NCBI GenBank assembly: GCA_021397835.1
Contig: JAJFZO010000882.1
Span: 1,364,001-1,428,000 of the forward strand
DNA from: Moringa oleifera
Lineage: Eukaryota; Streptophyta; Magnoliopsida; Brassicales; Moringaceae
Reading direction: 5' to 3'
Length of the DNA: 64,000 nucleotides
The notes beneath the pieces are model-generated. The model was not told the origin of the DNA. It saw nothing but the letters and a program-made list of their open reading frames with translations, and did no database searches. Shown piece by piece: positions 27,329 to 38,834 of this stretch (positions within the stretch are counted from its first letter, which is position 1; the number at the start of each line of letters is the position of its first letter). The position numbers and the translations under genes were made by a program.

Positions 27329-29413
27329 TCTTTCCAGCACAGAGGTTTCTGGATGCCAAGAGGCTTGCAGTGTCTATCTAATGGAGAGATGAATTACGTT
27401 AATTCCTCACAAGTGGAACCAAAGCGATCCCATCCATGGTTTATGGATAGTCCAGAACAATTTGTCAATAAGAAGCAAGCCATAGAAGATGTTAACCACA
27501 GGCCTACTATGGGAATCCCGCACATGAACGTGTCCTCATGGAATAATTCCTCTGGTTTTCAGTCAGTTTCTGGGCAATTCACTGACCGCCTGTTTGGATC
27601 TGAGCCTGTAGGGACTGTCACTCTGGCTGATAGGAATGATCCCCCCAGTAATAGTGGAAATATGAATATTGTTCAAAAGAAATTGGGGGAGCAATATGGC
27701 AACAACTCGTCATTTGGTTTGTCTGTTTCTCATACTATAGCAGACCCCTCATCATGTCTGAGTTTTGGAGGCATCAGGAAAGTTAAAGTCAATGAAGTAA
27801 GGGACTCCAACAGTAGCATGTCAATACCTACGGAGAACTCCTACGGCAGGGCAAATAACGGTTCAATGTCAATGAGTTGTGCCTATAGAAAGAATGGGTT
27901 TTCTCTGGGCCCAACTTATGGTAATGGTGGTGAGAACAACACATTAATGGGGTTGGCCTTTAGTAAGCCAGGTAGGAATTTCATTTCAATGGGTCAAACC
28001 TTGAACATGGGAGATAGCAATTTCATGCCAATGGGCCACAATACAGGCACTGAGAATGTCTTGTTGTTGGGTCAGTCTTTTGACAAGCCGCATGCAAAGT
28101 TTATATCCATGGGCCAACCATATGACAAGGGAGATAGTACTGTTATGTCAATGCCTCCCTCTTACAATAAGGGACAAGAGAATCTTGTCTCTATGGCCCC
28201 CACTTATAAGGCAGCTGAAAATTTATTTTCAATTGGTCCCTCCTATACTAGAGAGGGTGATAATGTCATATCAGTGGGTCCTCCTTATGATAAAAGTGAC
28301 TGCAACACCACTTTGATGGGTCGTACCAAAGACAACCAGGATTTGAACATTCTATCTGCAGGTCACAACTATGGCAAGGGTGGGACCACTACCATATCTT
28401 TTGGAGGCTTTCATGGCGAACCTGGAACAAATCCGTCTGGTGGTTATGATTTGTTAATGGGCACTCAGAATTTGGCTCAAGCTTCTGAAGAACCTTTGTT
28501 AACGGGCACTCAGAATCCTGTTCAAGCTTCTGAGGAATCTGGTGAGAAAGTTTTAACTCAGGAAAATGTGGATCCAAAGGTAAATAGTGATCCAAAAGCT
28601 AATCCTAAAACTAATACCAAATCCAAGAATAAAGAGCCAAAGACAGCAAAGAAGGCTGCTACGAACACCTTTCCTTCAAATGTCAAAAGCCTTTTATCAA
28701 CTGGTATGCTAGATGGGGTCACTGTGCAGTATGTTTCCTGGTCACGGGAGGTCGGTTCTTGTTTATCCTGCATTTAATAAAAACCTGCAGCTATCTTTAC
28801 CCTTGACATGGATTGGCATCTTTGTTTTTGGCAGAAAAGTCTCAAGGCTATCATAAAAGGGACTGGTTATCAATGCAGCTGCAGGGACTGCCAACTAACT
28901 AAGGTAAGCAACTCATGGTATATTTCAAATTCTGGTAGGGAAGACTGTTCTTGTCTGAATCTAGTATCTAACTGGTTATTCAAATTGTATCTTACAGACT
29001 CTTAATGCTTATGAGTTTGAGCGTCATGCTAATTGCAAGACCAAACACCCCAACAATCACATTTACTTTGAGAATGGAAAGACAATCTATGCAGTTGTTC
29101 AAGAGCTGAAGAACACTCCTCAGGAGATGCTCTATGATGCACTTCAAAAAGTGACAGGGTCTCAAATTAATCAAAAGAATTTCCGTATCTGGAAAGGTAC
29201 TGTTAATGTTTTGGTGTGCTTTAAAGTGATTGTCATTGAAAAATCATGAGACAAAAATGGAAACATGAAAGATAAACCATCGTTTTTGCTCACTCAGATT
29301 CTCTCCCTTTCCTGTTTTCAGCATCTTATCAAGCTGCAACCCGTGAGCTTCAGCGTATCTTTGGAAAGGAAGATGGGGCAAAGGAAGTTGAGGATGCCCC
29401 TCCTCTATCTTGA
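27329..29413 (+). CDS. TDBD (Tify-domain-binding domain) family protein, nuclear-type, with 14-residue repeats
   Basis: Four coding exons: 27329-28750, 28835-28903, 28998-29196 and 29322-29413. All have GT/AG borders and conserved phase. They encode about 594 residues if the initiator Met ends an upstream exon. If translation starts at the internal ATG 27353 the protein is 8 residues shorter after Met. The long first exon encodes a low-complexity, Gly/Ser/Asn/Met-rich region. Within it, 27842-28411 is built from degenerate 14-residue units of the type YDKGDxxxxSMGPx. A Lys/Asn-rich stretch (about 28560-28660) may be a nuclear localisation signal. The C-terminal third (FPSNVKSLLSTGMLDG through QRIFGKE) matches the plant family carrying the TDBD/Jas-type domain. 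That includes the conserved CSCRDCQLTK cysteines and the RHANCKTKHPNNHIYFENG segment, which are also found beside PHD fingers in related proteins. Family members are probably nuclear regulators. No specific target is known to me. Confidence 0.85.
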
Positions 29414-30442
29414 GATGAGATTATAGGTTTCAAGAATTAGAGGTGGGCGAAACACAGATCTGTACAGAAACACAGTTTTGTTGTAGTAAGTCATTTTGGT
29501 GATTAAGAACTACAGGTATTGGATATATCTAAACGGTATTTCTTTTTCTTTTACATAATTATATTAAGGACCACATTGTTAAGTAAATTGTCTGTGTTTG
29601 CATTTTGGGCAAAGAAACTACTTGAGCTTGATGAGTCAGTTACATCCCACTGGGAAGTTTCTTTCAGCTAATGCTAAGATTAAATATTGCATAACTCGAT
29701 GGTTTCAGCTAATACTAAGTTGAAATGAGCTTGTCTCCTTTTTTGATCTTCAATTGATTCTAACTCGTTGTCATTTAAGTCTAGGCTCATATCGCTATCT
29801 TCATTAACTAGCCCGAGGATAACTCCACGGTTGACCATCAGCCCATATTAACATGATTGAATATTTATTCCTATCGAAAATATCTCATTGCATTTACTTT
29901 TCAAACTATGACATTCTGATATAGGGAAGCATATCCTTTACCATTTAAACCTCTTAGATAGTATCTCTTTTCACTTAAATCTCCTATATCTATGTCCTGC
30001 TTTTCACTAGCAGTCAAACCTCCACAAAGAAGATCTTCTATACCGTAAATATCATCTTGAAGCCACTTTTAGCCGCCATTTACAACTCCCCTTCTCATCG
30101 GACCACGTAGCCAAGTCCCAGCTCCTTGATATCTTCTTGTTTGAGCATAAATAACAACTTGCAGCAACTGTTTGTATGTCTCAATCAGCTGCATGTGAAA
30201 CAGAGAGAATTTAGTTGCTCATGCATAAATGTAATAATAGACTAGTAATCTTTTTGTTGTTGGATTTTCTTTTATCGCTTGAAAGGTTGATGAACATTGA
30301 TAGAGACCCGAACTCTCATATAATTCCTTCAAATCCCACTATTATTATTATCATCATACTCCACTAATCAATCTAAAAAATTTTCAAACTAATTTTTTAC
30401 TCAACATATCTCTTATGTTAAGGTGATAAAGAATCAAAATGT

Positions 30443-30610
30443 GATTATCAAATGTCCAAGGTCCACCTTCCAAGACTCTTTTATGATTGTCAAATGTCCA
30501 AGGTCCACTTCCAAGACTCTTTTATGATTGTCAAATGTCCAAGGTCCACCTTCCCAGACTCTTTTATGATTCTCAAATATCCAAGGTCCACCTTCCAAGA
30601 CTCTTTTAAG
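30443..30610. repeat. four tandem copies of a 42-bp unit
   Basis: Units begin at 30443, 30485, 30526 and 30568 with GATTNTCAAATNTCCAAGG. They continue with a GTCCACCTTCCAAGACTC-like core and differ by only a few bases and a 1-bp gap. Open frames through the array on both strands arise only because the unit is a multiple of three. Confidence 0.93.
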
Positions 30611-30747
30611 ATCCACCAAGTGAAAGAATTGAAATAAGAACAAGATTTGATTATAAGCATCTTTAATACAAATACCTTTCTCCGGCCTCTATGTACTAGC
30701 CATTCTAAATTAATTACTTGATTCATTAAGAATTAATCAACCAAACA

Positions 30748-30815
30748 AAGATCAAGTTTAAAGCTTACTCATCCTCTTACTAAGATCAAGTTTAAAGCTT
30801 ACTCATCCTCTTACT
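30748..30815. repeat. perfect 34-bp tandem duplication
   Basis: A 34-bp unit beginning AAGATCAAGTTTAAAGC at 30748 is repeated without a mismatch at 30782. The lack of divergence points to a recent event. Confidence 0.93.
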
Positions 30816-33028
30816 ACTCTCTGGTACTAACTTTTCATTTTCATTTTTTAATAGCGATGGCTCCGCTAGTTGTTGTTTCATAATAATAATATCCGACACA
30901 AAAATATAAATAATAATAAAAATCCTAATTAGTCAAAAAATATGCACCATTCTCAACAAAGAGAGATAAGATATTTCTCTGCTATAGTTCAATGATATCC
31001 TAAGAAAATCTTTATTTTAAAAGTTTTTCTTTTATCTTTCTTGTTTTCAGTCTTTCTCACCATGGACATGTACCTACACCCATACATTGTTCTTTTAACT
31101 CATCAAGTATGAAAAGCCTACCCTATTGCTTGAATTTCTTATTTTATAATTTGGGAACAAATCAAATCCTAACAAATTACTATTATTAAATACGATACTA
31201 TTTCAAGAAAGATTAATTACATTGTAAATTTTTATTATTCTGGTAACTATAAATTAAAGACTCCCTTGGCACATGAGATAAGATTAAACTATTTTGATGG
31301 GATAAAATAAGATTAGATTATCTTGAATTGCATTGAAATTATATTAATAGTGTGATGTATTTCGCGTAACATGAAATAAAATTAGAATTAATCTTGATTT
31401 ATTCTAATTTTATTTATCTTATCATTGAAAAAAATATAATATAATATAACATAATATTTATTATAAGTTTTCATATAGTGTAATCCGTTGATGAAAATAA
31501 TAATTATCTAAACTTTTTATTTAATTTTTTATTATATGTTATTATTTTTTGGCTTGAAAAAATATGAGCATAAAGTAAATTTTATAAACATGAACCATAG
31601 ATACAAGTTAATTACAAATATTTAGCAAAAATATTATCATTCTTAAAAGAGATTAATTCAAAAATAATTTTTATTTAAAATAACTTGAAATTTATAGTAA
31701 ATATAATATAATGTAATACAATATAATGTTTATTAAAAATTTAAATTAGTTACACTATGATTAATTAATTAATGAATATATATAACTATTTAAGTTCTTT
31801 TAAAATATATTCATACTAATCTAAAATAAAATTTTCATTTAGTAATATTAAATAATATAAATAAAAAATGATTTTGTCACACTCCAAAGGATCATTTTTA
31901 TCCCACCAATTTAAGGGGATAAAATCATTCTCTTTTAATGAGATAAAAAAAAAAAAAAGAGAGAGAGAGATGAGATAAGTTCATCCCAATTTCATCAATG
32001 CAACAAACATGAAATTAGAATAAAATTAATTTAATCTCAATCCTATATATCTCATATAATAAATATGATTTAATAGTCTTGAGATCATGTGAAATCTCTA
32101 TCCATTAAAGGAGATATTAATTAACCGGTAAATAAATAATTTATTAATTTATTAATATAAAGAGCGTATTTATAATTCAATAAACATACAGTTGATCAAC
32201 TTAAGATTTATCGTAGTTTATTGATCTAATCAATTAAAATTTAATTAATCCAAATGCACATATATTTGTATTGTTTCATCAATATGTATTTTATATATCC
32301 CAATCAAAGCATCAATTGCACTTGATAAATTTTTATTGCAATTCAAGAATTCAATCCCAGAATTTTAGATGAAGTAAGAAAGAAAAGAGATCGCAATAAA
32401 TTTTTAAATTTTAAAAAATTAAAAAAACATATTTATAAAATCATAACAAATTATATTTTTAAATTTTTAATAAATTTTAATTTAATAATATGAATGAATC
32501 ACAAAATTATAAAAAAAAATATTTAAAAAAATATTTTTATTTAATTTATTGAAATTATTAATTTAACCTATTGACTTAAATTGAGATGAATACATAATTA
32601 TTATATAATGAAAATAACTAATTTATCTATTATTAATATATGGAATTAGTGTAGGTGTGTTGGGGGGTTCTCTTTGGCAGCTACTTGAAATGGTGCAGCG
32701 CAAAACGACATTTGGCTAAGGTGACCGTGATGCCGTTTTGATCTTTTAGTTAGGCTGATGTGGCGCGAAGGAAATGACGCAGCAATATCATTGGGCCAGC
32801 TGTCCAAGTTTCTGGCCACGTCTGATAACGGTTCTAACTACCTATGAAAGGCGGCTGAATCTCATTTCGCGTGTGTAATTTCGAAGCGGGAATTTGGAGG
32901 GAAAGGGAGAGCATTCTTTCTGCGAGAGTTACAGATTTCGTGTCTGATTGATTTCTTTCTTATCTTGTGTTGAATTAGAGAGATTCATTTCATCAATGGT
33001 GATCAAGCTCGCCATGGAAGGAGCCGTT

Positions 33029-33048
33029 CTCTCTCTCTCTCTCTCTCT
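33029..33048. repeat. (CT)10 microsatellite
   Basis: Ten CT dinucleotides in the GC-richer, leader-like stretch. Plant 5' leaders often carry such tracts, but no gene is assigned here. Confidence 0.85.
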
Positions 33049-33516
33049 GTAATCGTTGTTTGAATCCGGTAACATCTCACTGTTAATTGCATTTCTCGGT
33101 CTCCTTGTTTGGAGAGGCCTTTCTGGAGATGTAGGAACATGGTAGAACCACGTAAGTGATCTGTTTGTTCTCATTAAGCTTTCCGTTTTACTGCTTTAAA
33201 GGATCCGTTTCTGCTGCTCTGTTTTGAATGCTGAGAACAGAGGTTCGTTAACTTTGATTGCTTGTTTGGCTGTTGCTTGACTTTCATGTTTTATGATTTT
33301 TTTAAAAGGAAATGCTGAGTGCTTAAGACCAGAGGAAAACAGGCTAGGTCAGTTGACGATAATCCAACAAGGTGGAAATTAGCCAAATTTTATTATGTAT
33401 GCCTTTAGCTTGTTTTTTGTGTTATATAAAGTTCATTCTCTAGGAAAAAAGCATGACAGCTTGTCACATAAGCAACAGGCTTAGATCTCTGCCTTTCTCC
33501 CCCAATAAAAGGATCT

Positions 33517-35149
33517 TCAAGAGGGTTTTTCCTCTCTATTACCATCTACAATGATGAACTGATCAGGATTCAGTGCTTCCTCTCTTATGTTATTACTTCT
33601 TGTAGCCGTTGGTTCATCTTTTGGTGTCACTTTTCCAATGACTTCATCATCCTCTTTGGCCGCTTCTTCATCTGTCAGTGTCAATGTCACCTTATCAACA
33701 AGTACTGGTTTAATTTGGGGTCGGTCCTTGCTCTTACCCCATAAAACCAGGTACAGTCCAACAACGATCACGATTGCTCCGATGACCCTGTTGACACATT
33801 ACCTCACAGAATTAACGATTTTCTTTTTCTGTCATTACTTCTTGGTAATAAAGTGAACGAATCTAAATTTTTTGCTCCCATTAAAAACTGTCTTAAATTG
33901 GACAGAGATTTCAGGAGAAAGAGTGATGAATACCTTCCTAGGTGCAGCTCCTCGGATAAGAAAGCTGAGGCTAGAATTGCAATGATTACCATGTTTAGAG
34001 GATTGAAAGCACTCACAAAGACAGGACCCTTTTGCCGCATCACCCATGCTATGATATAATAAGCCAACCCAGTAACAATCCCCTGCACATACAAGAAAGA
34101 TCATCTGTCAACGCAGATCTATGATGCCCTAAAGGATCAAGACCCTTTTTAGGATTCAAGAGAGTAAGAAGAGATGAAATGAGAACATCTTCTTACACCA
34201 TAAACGGCCGCTAGCAATTTGACATCAAAGTGAATTGACCATACTGCAGTGTTGCCTCGTTCCACTATCAAGGATAGGATGGTGCATTGCACCATTCCCA
34301 TCAGGCATATCAGAGTTACTAGAGAGAATTCAGCTGGGTATGACCTTAGCACCACTGCCTGTAAAATCATCAAGTCATCCTGTTAGATACTCAATTAAGA
34401 AGAAAATTGAGTCACAAAACTGACCTGAAAGTAATGGGTACCAAGCAGGATGATTTGTTAATTACTTGAAAAATGATGTAACAACTCCAACTGAAGCAAC
34501 CAACTATAATCTGGACAGCACCCTTTATAAAATCATGCTTGGATAGATCTCTTGAAGATTTTCCATGGTGGGTAGCTCTGTCAATCCATGGAAGAGGAAG
34601 AACAGGCCCTTTGATAAGGGTCATAACCATTGCTCCAGCAACAGTCACCAGAGTCCCTGCCACCTTTGTCAGGCTCTGCAGCCTCTTAAAGTTCACCTTC
34701 TCAAGCCTAAAACAGACACCCAAACAATCATTCACAGTAAGAAGATGCGAAGAAAAGTTATAGGAACATTACCTAAAAATGCAGGCCATCAGAAATGTCA
34801 TTGCAGGAAGAATGTTGCACATAGCTGATGTGAAAGTTGCAGTTGTATGTTTCATTGCCATGTAGTACATGTTCTGGTCAAGCACAGGCCTGCACACACA
34901 TATATCATTTATAAGGGTTATGGTAAGAATGATCAAACTAGCTACTGCAAGAGTATATGTATCAAGATGCTTACTCCAGTAAGCTGAGAAATGATATCTT
35001 AAGAAAGATTATGAGGGTCATCCTTGGCCTTGAATTCCTGTTTGATTATCAGAACAATGTCATTAATTACCTTTTCAAAGCGTTTTACCCAAATAAGATC
35101 AGTCCTTAAGAAAACTCTTTTTGATTGCTGAACATTCATACTTAAAAAC

Positions 35150-35184
<35 letters not shown>

Positions 35185-35379
35185 CCTTTCCAAAACTAAG
35201 GCCAAAGGAGCTAAGAGAGCAGTAGCAACGGCCATCCTGTAAGCCACCAGTACATGTGGGCTCATGCGCCGGTTGAGTGCAGACTTAGCAACCAAAGACA
35301 TCAATGCATAGCCACACTGCACAAAGATCACAGCCAAGAATGGCTTTGATTTCTTGAGCAACTGACTTAAGGAACCCAT
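33517..35379 (-). CDS. WAT1-related (nodulin MtN21-like) EamA transporter, intact copy
   Basis: Seven exons in transcription order: 35379-35186, 35037-34975, 34889-34773, 34706-34466, 34358-34197, 34082-33934 and 33787-33517. All junctions keep frame with GT/AG borders, giving 398 residues. The layout is that of the plant drug/metabolite exporter family, with ten predicted membrane helices as two EamA repeats (roughly residues 14-150 and 185-325). Family signatures are MSPHVLVAYR, DQNMYYMAMKHTTATFTSAM, LEKVNFKRL, SYPAEFSLV, GPVFVSAFNPLNMV and LGLYLVLWGKSKD-like GLYLVLWGKSKD. The C-terminal tail is long, acidic and cytosolic-type. WAT1 relatives move auxin or other metabolites across the tonoplast or plasma membrane. 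The substrate here is unknown. A GA tract sits directly beside the first donor site. A second, damaged copy lies 3.4 kb upstream on the same strand, and the identical exon structure shows they are duplicates. Confidence 0.93.
35153..35181. repeat. (AG)n microsatellite at a splice donor
   Basis: About 14 AG units on the plus strand, which is a CT run in the WAT1 transcript. It begins only three bases past the exon 1 donor GT (35184-35185), so the start of intron 1 is GTTTC followed by the pyrimidine repeat. Confidence 0.93.
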
Positions 35380-35393
35380 GGAAATACCCTCCC

Positions 35394-35427
<34 letters not shown>

Positions 35428-38400
35428 GATCTGTGATTCTTCAAGAGTTTATGAGCAAACTAAATGCAACGGAAGCAAGTGATGTTTATACTAAGAGTAC
35501 TTTTCCCTTATCTTTTGTTCTCTTTCTTGTTTTCTTTCTCTCTCACGCATTACATGCATGTAACTAAACTCATGTTAATTATTCTTCCCCATTCAATACG
35601 TAAACGAGAAACACTCCTCCAGAGTTGGCTGTTCTTTTAACTCCTAAGCTTCACAAGTCTGAGACTGTTGACTGGATTTCTCAAGTTTCCTTTCTGATCT
35701 TGTACTTAGTCGTCGTTGTGCCTATACCCCTGTCAGACTTAAACTTCCCAAAGCTACTTTCACTGTAAGTTACAGGAAGACCCAGGACCAAAAGAAAATA
35801 CCATGGAGTAAATTGTGTCTGACCATTCAAGTCTCAGTAGATTTTGGTGCATCTCTAAGCTGACTAAAATGAGAAACCCACAGCATCTGTAAGATCGAAT
35901 ATTTTGCTGTAGGTTTCACCAGACCATTAATAAGAACTGGACAAAACCACAGAAAGTACCTACACTTGAAGGAAAAGTAAACAGAGAACGAGACGTTATT
36001 AACCAGAAAGGAGCCAGAAAACGCGAAGACTGGCCCCCCAGCTCCGTAAAGGAGACCAGGCAAGCAAAAAGTTAGAGACTTCAAGAGATTCCAATTACAG
36101 AGTCTGATATTTGTGACTTGATGCGTATGCACGACGAAGGGCAAGACTTCCAGCTTGTCACTTATAGAGGAATGGTCTGCAACGCCTGGTTCCACCATAT
36201 CGAGCGTGATTTACGCTGCTCGGCTGCTGTTTGTCCTGTTGGCCTGACCATTTTTACGGGTCAATATTTGGGTGGCGGTCTGTGAGGCATTCGTTTATGA
36301 AGCGGTCCAGGCTTCTGAAACTAAATTATGACTTGAATTGTCTAATGGATCAATTCACTAGGGTCCATTCAATAGGATAATAAATTATATATGAATGGAA
36401 TCCTTTTATTTATTTAAATTTAAATTAAATTTTATGTGATAAAATTTATAAATATTAGAATACCAATGAAGTTGAAAGCATAATACATTAATATTTAAAA
36501 AAACATATATTAAATTAATATAATAAATATCTACGTATATAAAGACAACTTACATCTTTTATGTTTTATTTTATAGATTTTTTATAAATTAATTAGTCTA
36601 TTTATTTTTATCAAAAATATTATGTAATCTTAAATACTTATTAATATTATTTATTTTATATATTAAAATTTATCTTATAATTAAATAAAAATACAAATTG
36701 ATTTCTAATTTTATGATTTTAATATTGTACATGAAAAATATTATAAATTCATTATATATTTAATATATTAAAAATTTGAAATTTTTAGTTTAACAATTTT
36801 GTATATTATTTTTATTAACATTCATATTGTAGGTTAAAATTTAGGTGCATATTTATTTATTTTATTTTTATAAATAGTAAATAAAATTATATATTAAATT
36901 GACTTATACAAACTACCCATATATGATCTATTTAAAATTTATTAAACGAATAAATTTAAACCTATCAAGTTAGCCCATTTAAGAGCTAATAAAAAACTTG
37001 TACACAAAAACCCGATCGATTAAACCCATAAATAAACCACGAGCAACATATTTTTGAAGAACGAATTTGCTTCAACCCATAAATGTAAAAAATTCGTTGA
37101 ACTTTTTGTGAGTATGAATATAAAATCATGGGTTGGGTTGAGCTAATCATATTCATTGTCAACCCTAAATATTGTGGTTTGGCAAGGTTTCAAACTTGAG
37201 ATCTACAATAAGGGTTAGTTACATGCAATTTACATCATGTATAAAATTTTTACATTTAAATTTTTTAAAAAATTACATCAATTTGATGAAATAATGATTA
37301 TATTTATGACACAATACGTATATATTTTAAATAAAAAATTAAAATTTTTTTATTGGCTAAATAAATGATAGGTCTCTTTAATTATCATAACTTATAAAAG
37401 ATATAAAAGATATAAATATATATATATATATGATGAATTGTTATTACGAGCATATAACGTCATTTATGTATTAAGAAAGTCATTTATGTATTAAGAAAAT
37501 CATGAGCGTATCAATGAAATCTATTGGACAAGTTAAAAAAATTAAATATATATTAATTGATGTGACTTTTTTAAATCTTGATTTAAAAATATAAGATGTA
37601 AGAAATTTTAATTATTTTAAATTTAATAACTAAATAGTAAATTCAAACGAATTCAAATTCAAACGAATTCAAAATACTTTTACCGTCGAACCAGTATCAT
37701 AGATATTGTTCAATTATATGAAGTGATTTTCAGATGTATTTTTGAGTTTGAATTATATATTATCATATTTTTTATATTAATTTATTATAATTAAATCTTG
37801 ATTTTCATAAATCAAATCAATTAATAATATTAAAATTTATATAAATGACATTGATATTATTTTAATTTATATCATATTTATAAATATTATTTATTTTAAA
37901 ATTATTTCTTATAATTCTAAAATAAAACTGAAATATATAAAAAGTCAGTCTTTTATGTATTGCTTGGTAGAGTTATTTTTAAACGATATGAGAGTATGAA
38001 CTATGTGTATCAATGTAGTCATCTGGACACAACTTGGTACATCTTAAGTGATATTGTGTTTAAGATACAATTATCAAGTTTAAGAAATTATGATAATATA
38101 TGGTTCAAATTCTTAAATCTTATATACGGGTTAGAAAATCACTTCATTAAATAACATATAAAATTAACTTTATTCATTTTATGATAAATATATATATATG
38201 TAATTATAAAAAACTTTAATATAAAAATATTTTTTAAAATAATATTAATTTATGATATAAATAAATTAAAAATATAATTAACCTACACAAAGTCTATTAA
38301 TTGATATATAACATTTTTTTTTATCTAAGTACACAAAAGCAACCAAAAAAAAGAAAACAATGACAGACATATATAGTGCTAAAGCAAATTCTTTCAGCAA

Positions 38401-38834
38401 GATAAATATGCTAAATCTAAGCAGAGCTTTTAAAGGGTTACTAATGCCAGCTTTACTTACAATTAACTTAATCTCCCATCTTAATTACTTCTCTTATGTA
38501 ATTAAGATTTGACACAAGAGGCAAATTATGTAACAATAAACACTAGGTAGTAATTTCTTCAGGCATTTGTGGCTCGTTCCGCATGCTTATTGAGATTGAT
38601 TAATCGTTTCTTTATTATGATACTTAGTATTGAAATCCACATAGGAAAACACATTAGAGCTGATCAAGCTCTGTTGATAGTGTGTTTCATAAAAGTTGCT
38701 GCATTAATTAATCGAGATTAAACTCAACATATTGGACATAAAACCGCGGAAATTACATCACAATTAAGTCTCTAATTTGCATGAGATTAACTTGTTTCAT
38801 ATCAGATTCCAAGATATTCATGTTTGATTCTCCA
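35380..38834. other. region between the two WAT1-related genes
   Basis: A CT-rich microsatellite at about 35393-35426 lies just upstream of the intact WAT1 gene's ATG, probably in its 5' leader. About 35.5-36.3 kb is less AT-rich and holds a 123-residue minus-strand open frame (35827-36198) that I cannot assign. From 36.3 to 38.3 kb the DNA is extremely AT-rich. About 38.3-38.8 kb is the 3' flank of the damaged WAT1 copy. Confidence 0.55.
35393..35426. repeat. CT-rich microsatellite in the WAT1 5' leader
   Basis: CT repeats with one TTT interruption, 14-47 bp upstream of the intact WAT1-related gene's ATG. On the transcript strand it reads as a GA tract. Confidence 0.85.

Larger units (their letters stand above)
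29414..33516. other. intergenic region with tandem repeats and an exon-like GC-richer island
   Basis: After the TDBD gene's 3' UTR (to about 29.6 kb) no coding sequence is recognised. Tandem repeats at 30443-30610 and 30748-30815 are listed separately. About 31260-32100 contains repeated GATAAAAT/GAGATAAG-type words and could be an old non-autonomous element, but I found no clear terminal repeats. About 32650-33450 is GC-richer and promoter- or leader-like. It contains a CT microsatellite and only a minimal open frame (ATG near 32996), so it could be a non-coding transcript start. Confidence 0.5.

Noticed and set aside
30443..30610. possible CRISPR array
   Set aside because: The units are directly adjacent without unique spacers, and the genome is a plant's. 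It is an ordinary minisatellite.
30434..30726. repetitive open frames on both strands
   Set aside because: They are produced by the 42-bp tandem repeat, whose length is a multiple of three.
31260..32100. possible MITE or other non-autonomous element
   Set aside because: Related GATAAAAT-like words occur near both ends, but I could not find convincing terminal inverted repeats or a target-site duplication.
35827..36198. 123-residue minus-strand frame
   Set aside because: The segment GGPVFAFSGSFLVN faintly recalls the WAT1 GPVF motif, but the rest does not align and no splice structure supports it.
36280..36330. miR166-like segment (GGTCCAGGCTTCTGAA)
   Set aside because: It matches the mature miRNA only in its central bases, and no fold-back partner was seen nearby.
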